This document shows, piece by piece, positions 59,610 to 64,000 of a stretch of DNA of 64,000 nt. The DNA comes from a virus: positions 276,713 through 340,712 of the IMG/VR virus record IMGVR_UViG_3300030102_006934; one strand, written 5' to 3'. The stretch's first letter is position 1, and each line of letters begins with the position of its first letter. Below the pieces are notes generated by a model, which was not told the origin of the DNA, ran no database searches, and worked only from the letters and a program-made list of their open reading frames with translations. Both the position numbers and the translations under genes were made by a program.

Positions 59610-59798
59610 ATGTTAAAAACCGAAGTCAAAAAGGGGAATATTGAAAAAGCTTTGAAATCTTACAAAAGTAAGGTTATAAAGACTAGACAAATGAAATTAC
59701 TAAATAGTAAAAAAGAATTTGAAAAGCCTTCTGTTAGAAAAAGAAGGGAAAAACAAAAAGGTGCTTATAAGCAAAAAATAAGAAGGGAGAACGATTAG
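59610..59798 (+). CDS. Ribosomal protein bS21 homologue
   Basis: 62 aa from the ATG at 59610 (an upstream TTG overlaps the promoter). VKKGNIEKALKSYKSKVIKT then FEKPSVRKRREKQKGAYKQ matches bS21 of flavobacteria. In Bacteroidota, S21 helps occlude the anti-Shine-Dalgarno of 16S rRNA. A phage copy could replace the host subunit and favour phage mRNAs. Basic C-terminus as in the family. Confidence 0.85.
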   Translation: MLKTEVKKGNIEKALKSYKSKVIKTRQMKLLNSKKEFEKPSVRKRREKQKGAYKQKIRREND

Positions 59799-59820
59799 TC
59801 CTCCCATTACTATTTTAAAC

Positions 59821-60729
59821 CTACTGTATCCTACTCATCCAAACTAATTTATCATTGTTTGTATTAAATATATCACTAAATAATGCTGAGTTTATTTGAC
59901 CACTCCCAATAAAGTTACTAGGGACAAAACCACTAAAGTCACCACCAATTGTATAGAAACCGTATAACGTCATTTCAGACATGTTGTTACCAATTACATT
60001 AGACAATGTGTAGTTTGTTGTTGTACCCCCATTTATTGTGTATTGATTGTTTGATACAAAATGTAAAGTGTCATTAGGGTAATTGTTTGAAAACCCATCA
60101 TAGTATTTAGTTACTACCCATTTTGTACCAACGATTTCGTTTTCCTCAGTAGATTGTGTAATTAACCCACCATAAGTATAACCGTACAAAGCATTTGGTT
60201 GACAACTAGTACAGGTCTCCCCTTGTTTAACAAATGTTAAGGTTGAAAAGTAATTATAGTTAGAACCACTAGAAGAAGCGTAACCTTCTCCTACACGAAC
60301 TGTTAGTTTTTCTTCTGTGAGTTCTAAAACAATTAAAGACCTAGAACTACCATCCTCCAAACCATTAATTGATACTATTTCAGTAGTACCATTCATTTCG
60401 TAAGCGTTTTCACCGTTGAGGGTAAAATTAGAATTACCGAAGTTCCATGTTGTAATATCTTGAACTAAACTATCGAAAAGAACGTCACTACCATTTATTG
60501 GTTGTAGGTTACTAATGTTTTGATTATCACCAAAATGGTCATAGTAAGACTTATCACCATTATCCATGTTCTCCAAATATATCCTACCATCTGATAGGAT
60601 CCAGTTATAACCGATTAGTTCTGCGTTGTTCTCAACTATAACCACATTGTTTTCTGGAATTTCTATAACTTCTTTTTCACAAGATGTTGATAAAAATATT
60701 AGAGTAATAAGGAAGAATAATTTTTTCAT
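59821..60729 (-). CDS. Putative lipoprotein, leftward
   Basis: 302 aa. Signal peptide KKLFFLITLIFLSTSC with lipobox cysteine C17, followed by beta-rich, Asn/Ser/Thr-rich sequence and CTSCQP. It has the host-type promoter on the minus strand. Looks like a host-type exported lipoprotein; it may change the cell surface and block superinfection. No family recognised. Confidence 0.6.
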   Translation of the reverse strand: MKKLFFLITLIFLSTSCEKEVIEIPENNVVIVENNAELIGYNWILSDGRIYLENMDNGDKSYYDHFGDNQNISNLQPINGSDVLFDSLVQDITTWNFGNSNFTLNGENAYEMNGTTEIVSINGLEDGSSRSLIVLELTEEKLTVRVGEGYASSSGSNYNYFSTLTFVKQGETCTSCQPNALYGYTYGGLITQSTEENEIVGTKWVVTKYYDGFSNNYPNDTLHFVSNNQYTINGGTTTNYTLSNVIGNNMSEMTLYGFYTIGGDFSGFVPSNFIGSGQINSALFSDIFNTNNDKLVWMSRIQ

Positions 60730-60756
60730 TTTTAATTGTTTTAATAATTTATACTA

Positions 60757-60786
60757 CAAATATAAGTATTTTATTATTATAGGCAA
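60757..60786 (-). promoter_or_regulatory. Host-type promoter TTG-N19-TATATTTG, minus strand
   Basis: Plus-strand CAAATATA 60757-60764 and CAA 60784-60786. Confidence 0.75.
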
Positions 60787-60795
60787 AATTTATTA

Positions 60796-60826
60796 TTGAC
60801 AATATTAAAAAAATGTCTATTTTTTG
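60796..60826 (+). promoter_or_regulatory. Probable host-type promoter TTG-N19-TATTTTTTG
   Basis: TTG 60796-60798, -7-like box at 60818-60826; drives the gene at 60842. Confidence 0.4.
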
Positions 60827-60841
60827 TGTTAAAATAAAATT

Positions 60842-61057
60842 ATGAATTATAGAAAAGGAGATAAAGTAAGTATAATCACTTATAACCCACCATTAGAGGC
60901 GACTGTTGCTGATTACTATGAATTACCTTTTGAACAGGTACCTATGGATAATGAAACTTTAATAAGAAAATATTACGGTAAAAAAGTACCTATAGTCGAG
61001 GTTTTCAATAACGGTAAACTCTTATCTTTTGTTGCTGATATTGTAAAAAAAAATTAA
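60842..61057 (+). CDS. Small hypothetical protein
   Basis: 71 aa, SH3-like order (YRKGDKVSIITYNPPLEATVADYYELP). Basic C-terminus. Ends 4 nt inside the leftward gene. Not recognised. Confidence 0.5.
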   Translation: MNYRKGDKVSIITYNPPLEATVADYYELPFEQVPMDNETLIRKYYGKKVPIVEVFNNGKLLSFVADIVKKN

Positions 61058-61713
61058 CTTAACTTATTTTTTACTTTATCTAGTACAGACTTAACACCAA
61101 AAGTGGCTGAAGCCAAAGTTATACCCAATAACATCTGTTTAATGTTGTTCACACTCAAGCCATATTCATTAATTATTTGTGTTAGTATGTTAGTTGTTGG
61201 TACTAACAAGAAAGTAAAACCTAATATATCAGATAAACTATAGGTTACTTCTATGGTTTTTTTAGTAACGTTATTGATAATCTTTTTAGTGTTTTTGATG
61301 AGTTCTTTAACACCTTTTAAATTAGATTCAATACCCTTTTCTTTTATCTTATTCCTCAAAATAGTCTTATCAGAATCGTTAATTAGTATTGATATTGCTG
61401 TTATTATCAGTAAAACAATATCTTCCTTTGTCATAGATAAACCAGAACCAGATATTAATTCACTTACAGGATTTACAAAAGCTCCAATACCAGTCCCAAA
61501 GGTAAATAAGAATTTTTTGGATATATTTAAATCGTTAATAATATCACTTATTATATTATTAGTATTTTCTTTTTCATCACTTTCTTTTATTAATAAACTT
61601 AAATCTTTATTATCACCATATTCTGAAATATCGTTATAAAGAGCGTTAACTAACCCCTCTACATAAATTTTTTCTAAAGTTAAATTTAAGTTTATTTTTG
61701 ATGTTTTTACCAT
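61054..61713 (-). CDS. Membrane protein, leftward
   Basis: 219 aa, hydrophobic stretches (FTFGTGIGAFVNPVSELI, IVLLIITAISILI, ILGFTFLLVPTTNILTQII, MLLGITLASATFG). Charged helical loops. Unknown; possibly a host-membrane or superinfection factor. Confidence 0.55.
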   Translation of the reverse strand: MVKTSKINLNLTLEKIYVEGLVNALYNDISEYGDNKDLSLLIKESDEKENTNNIISDIINDLNISKKFLFTFGTGIGAFVNPVSELISGSGLSMTKEDIVLLIITAISILINDSDKTILRNKIKEKGIESNLKGVKELIKNTKKIINNVTKKTIEVTYSLSDILGFTFLLVPTTNILTQIINEYGLSVNNIKQMLLGITLASATFGVKSVLDKVKNKLS

Positions 61714-61741
61714 ATATTAATAAATATAAAAAAAATACAAA

Positions 61742-61948
61742 ATGTTAATACTAAAAATATTGTTTTTTTACATACTAACTATCCCAGTATGTAATCTATT
61801 ATTAAATAGAATAATAAACATAGAATACCTAATCACCGAAAAGAAGGTAAGAAGGTTAAAACGTGTATTTTATATACCATTTCTTAATATAAGTACCTAT
61901 TTCATTTATTTATTGATAGTAATTATAAAATTTAAAAGACCTTTGTAA
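61742..61948 (+). CDS. Small membrane protein
   Basis: 68 aa, two hydrophobic segments with a basic link (ITEKKVRRLKRVFYI). Diverges from the leftward membrane-protein gene. Unknown. Confidence 0.5.
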   Translation: MLILKILFFYILTIPVCNLLLNRIINIEYLITEKKVRRLKRVFYIPFLNISTYFIYLLIVIIKFKRPL

Positions 61949-61958
61949 TATTTATATA
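61949..61958 (+). promoter_or_regulatory. TATTTATATA box
   Basis: Seven nt before the ATG at 61966; partly overlaps the upstream stop codon. Confidence 0.45.
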
Positions 61959-61965
61959 GAAAGAT

Positions 61966-62460
61966 ATGAATATGAAAAAAAGAGTCGTAAAGTTTAATGA
62001 GTCGGATCTAGAAAAAATTGTTCAAAAAATACTAAAGGAAGAGGGTGAAGAAAGAAGTTCACGTTATATGTTCTTTTCTAACTTAGAACAAATTCATAGA
62101 CAAGCAGCCATGTTGTTAGAGATGGATGAAGATATGTTGGAACAAATCTTAAATAACGGTCATGATTGGGCACAAGATCACATATCAGAAGCTAAAAATA
62201 ACATGGACCAAGTATTTGATTTCATTATGAATAAAATCAAAGAACCCCAAAACGTTTCTGTTGATGAGGGTAGTAATTTAAAAAATAATAACTTAATCTC
62301 AGAGAGTGGTAAAAACTGTGCAGACACAGAAAAGGGTTGTATTAGAAAAAGAAAGTCTGGTTGGGTTATTTTAAATAATAAAAAAGGTGGTGTTTGGAGA
62401 AAATGTGACTCCAAAAAACACTGTGAAGAAATATTAGATGCGTTTCACGCTAGTAAGTAG
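61966..62460 (+). CDS. Leader-bearing protein with Cys-rich C-terminus
   Basis: 164 aa. KRVVKFNESDLEKIVQKILKEEG is leader-like; QIHRQAAMLLEMDEDMLEQIL is helical. The C-terminal ~45 residues (NCADTEKGCIRKRKSGWVILN, KGGVWRKCDSKKHCEEIL) form a basic Cys-bearing module found at the ends of other phage proteins. Acidic joint LISESGK separates them, a possible processing site. Confidence 0.5.
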   Translation: MNMKKRVVKFNESDLEKIVQKILKEEGEERSSRYMFFSNLEQIHRQAAMLLEMDEDMLEQILNNGHDWAQDHISEAKNNMDQVFDFIMNKIKEPQNVSVDEGSNLKNNNLISESGKNCADTEKGCIRKRKSGWVILNNKKGGVWRKCDSKKHCEEILDAFHASK

Positions 62461-62462
62461 TT

Positions 62463-63524
62463 ATGGAAATTAAAGAAATTATATTAGAAGAGTTATTTCT
62501 TGAGGCTAAGAAGAAAAAGAAATCTAAAAAAAAGAAGAAAGCTAAAAGAGATGCTTGTTACCATAAAGTTAAGTCTAGATATGATGTTTGGCCTTCAGCT
62601 TATGCTTCAGGAGCCTTAGTAAAATGTAGAAAAGTTGGTGCAGCTAATTGGGGTAACTCAAAGAAAGAATCTGAAGAAATAGAAAACCACAACTTAATCA
62701 CTGAAAAAAAGAAAGGTAAAAGAAAGTTAACTAAAAAGGCTAGTTCAGAATCAAACTTAGGTGATTGGTTCAAAAGAAAAGGAGCTAAAGGTTCTTCTGG
62801 TGGTTGGGTTGATTGTAATGCTCCTGACGGTAAAGGTGGTTATAAATCATGTGGTAGAAAAGAAGGTGAAAAAAGAGCTAAATACCCAGCTTGTAGACCT
62901 ACACCTGGAGCATGTAAAGATAAGGGTAAAGGTAAGTCTTGGGGTAAGAAAGCTAAGAAAGAATCTATATCTGAAAGTTTACAATATCACATAGACCGTA
63001 ATATACCTTTAGTGGAAAACATTTATAGATATGGTTCAGAAGGATTCTTTAACCTTATTAATGAAACTAGAGAATTATATAAAAAAGGTGAGATAGATTT
63101 ATGTTTAGCTGATAAAGAATTACTCCAAACCAATATAGGCGAGAAAGCTATGTTTGAAGGTAAAGAGGTTTGGTTAGACATCCCAATGGAAAACACAGAA
63201 GTATTATTTGAGGATGATAAGTTTAAAGGTAAAAAGTCTGGTTCCCCAACTAGAGATACTTCTGGTGGTAAAGCTTATAAAGTTTATGTTGCTGGTTGTT
63301 CAAAGAAAACAGATTCAAATCCAAGAGGAATTAAATTAGTTAGATTTGGTTCTGGTGGTTTAAAAGCTAAGTTAAGTAACAAAGAAGCTAAAAAGTCTTA
63401 CAACGCTAGACACGGTTGTTCAGAAGGAAGACATAACGATAAGTGTAAGGCTGGTTATTGGTCTTGTAGATTACCACGTTACGCTAAAAAATTAGGTTTG
63501 TCTGGTGGTGGAACTTGGTGGTAA
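62463..63524 (+). CDS. DUF5872-type modular virion protein
   Basis: 353 aa. Leader IKEIILEELFLEAKKKKK, then KRDACYHKVKSRYDVW / ASGALVKCRKVGA (about 28-58), then LGDWFKRKGAKGSSGGWVDC with RAKYPACRPTPGACK (about 98-158), and a C-terminal RHGCSEGRHNDKCKAGYW. These are modules common in cyanophage-like and giant-virus proteins, joined by LITEKKK and ESISESLQ. Very basic; DNA-contacting, capsid-internal peptides are likely. Confidence 0.65.
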   Translation: MEIKEIILEELFLEAKKKKKSKKKKKAKRDACYHKVKSRYDVWPSAYASGALVKCRKVGAANWGNSKKESEEIENHNLITEKKKGKRKLTKKASSESNLGDWFKRKGAKGSSGGWVDCNAPDGKGGYKSCGRKEGEKRAKYPACRPTPGACKDKGKGKSWGKKAKKESISESLQYHIDRNIPLVENIYRYGSEGFFNLINETRELYKKGEIDLCLADKELLQTNIGEKAMFEGKEVWLDIPMENTEVLFEDDKFKGKKSGSPTRDTSGGKAYKVYVAGCSKKTDSNPRGIKLVRFGSGGLKAKLSNKEAKKSYNARHGCSEGRHNDKCKAGYWSCRLPRYAKKLGLSGGGTWW

Positions 63525-63924
63525 AATAGAGTGCCCAATATGTGATTGGGATTGGGAATTAGAATCTGATGATGATAGACCTACATTATGTCATAAATGT
63601 GGATATGATTCGGATATAAAAGAGTTTGATATGAAAGCTTTAAAAAAATGGGAAAAAGAAAACCAACTACCATTTCAAGAACAAAAAGAAGAAAGATATA
63701 TAGTTAGAACTTTTTCCGAATCGACAGAGGATACGGAATTGGTTTGGCATAGAGATAAGGAAGATAGGATAGTTAAAAGTTTAGGTAACACTGATTGGTC
63801 GATTCAATTGGATAATGAACTTCCTAGACCTTTAACAGAAATGATTTACATCCCTAAGAATAGTTACCATAGAGTTATTAAGGGTACGGGTGATTTAAAA
63901 GTGAGAATTAACAAATTATCATGA
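63505..63924 (+). CDS. Zinc-ribbon protein, overlapping GTG start
   Basis: 139 aa from a GTG that overlaps the previous gene by 20 nt in another frame. CPICDWDW and CHKCGYD form a zinc ribbon (about residues 10-35); the C-terminus (RIVKSLGNTDWSIQLDNELP, YHRVIKGTGDLKVRI) is beta-rich and known from large phages. The same two parts are often fused to other phage proteins, so the overlap could reflect a former fusion. Confidence 0.55.
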   Translation: MVELGGKIECPICDWDWELESDDDRPTLCHKCGYDSDIKEFDMKALKKWEKENQLPFQEQKEERYIVRTFSESTEDTELVWHRDKEDRIVKSLGNTDWSIQLDNELPRPLTEMIYIPKNSYHRVIKGTGDLKVRINKLS

Positions 63925-64000
63925 AAACAATAAATGAGGAAATAAATAGGATTAAACAGATAATGGGACTTCTAAATGAAGAAGGAAAACAGTATGGTAC
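63921..64000 (+). CDS. Leader-bearing protein, 5' fragment
   Basis: The window ends after 26 codons. KTINEEINRIKQIMGLLNEEG is the same amphipathic leader with an L-x-E-like end seen on the gene at 29354. Starts within the previous stop region (ATGA). Confidence 0.55.
   Translation, partial: MKTINEEINRIKQIMGLLNEEGKQYG

Noticed and set aside
1-64000. Replication origin or phage terminus
   Set aside because: I saw no clear iteron cluster or terminal repeat by eye; strand-skew calculation over the full genome would be needed.

Overview
The window looks like part of a large tailed-phage (Caudoviricetes, probably jumbo myovirus) genome whose host is a member of Bacteroidota, most likely a flavobacterium. 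Seen in the sequence: about 70% A+T, about 100 tightly packed genes that mostly run rightward, T4-type recombination genes (gp46/gp47-like), a primase, structural proteins, two amidases, eight tRNAs and a tmRNA. Host evidence: start codons lack Shine-Dalgarno sequences, and many genes and RNA operons carry the Bacteroidota promoter TTG-N18..20-TAnnTTTG. A sigma factor, ribosomal protein S21 and a histone-H1-like protein all resemble Bacteroidota versions.

Layout. 1-2.8 kb: end of a structural gene block. 2.8-15.2 kb: DNA metabolism and regulation (RuvC-like resolvase, primase, RecB-like nuclease, DUF4338/DruA-like protein, SbcD/SbcC pair, RpoD-like sigma factor). 15.4-24.7 kb: probable lysis group (membrane proteins, amidase, envelope-spanning protein), glutaredoxin, then proteins with a shared short N-terminal leader and an endolysin. 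24.8-31.8 kb: small unknown genes, H1-like protein, DnaJ, an HExxH protein and an FKBP isomerase. 31.8-36.8 kb: a DUF2828/Ro60-like vWA protein followed by about 460 nt of highly structured noncoding RNA, then two Mom-like acetyltransferases and a nuclease. 36.8-41.2 kb: a 784-aa leader-bearing protein, a phosphoesterase and an alarmone hydrolase. 41.2-44.9 kb: tRNA operon with several extra structured RNAs, one tRNA-Leu interrupted by about 172 nt, and a CCA-adding enzyme. 45-51 kb: HNH nucleases, GH16 glycosidase, tail-tube-like protein, phosphomannomutase-like HAD enzyme. 51.2-51.8 kb: tmRNA plus a downstream RNA. 51.8-57.2 kb: five genes built from a repeated leader / D-F-x-W-V module, and a PrsW-like protease. 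57.2-61.7 kb: mostly leftward genes plus S21. 61.7-64 kb: more leader-bearing proteins.

How the parts fit. The phage appears to bring much of its own RNA and translation equipment: tRNAs without encoded CCA plus a CCA enzyme, a tmRNA, S21, a (p)ppGpp hydrolase and a sigma factor. Two promoter classes can be read: host-type TTG-N20-TATATTTG, and a TATTTATWAT box just upstream of many genes, chiefly those with leader-bearing (probably capsid-packaged) products. A boxA-like antitermination element (AGTTCTTTGA) sits at the head of the stable-RNA loci. The most notable candidate for an undescribed system is the Ro60-like protein with its adjacent structured RNA; next are the interrupted tRNA-Leu and the leader/DFxWV polyprotein family.
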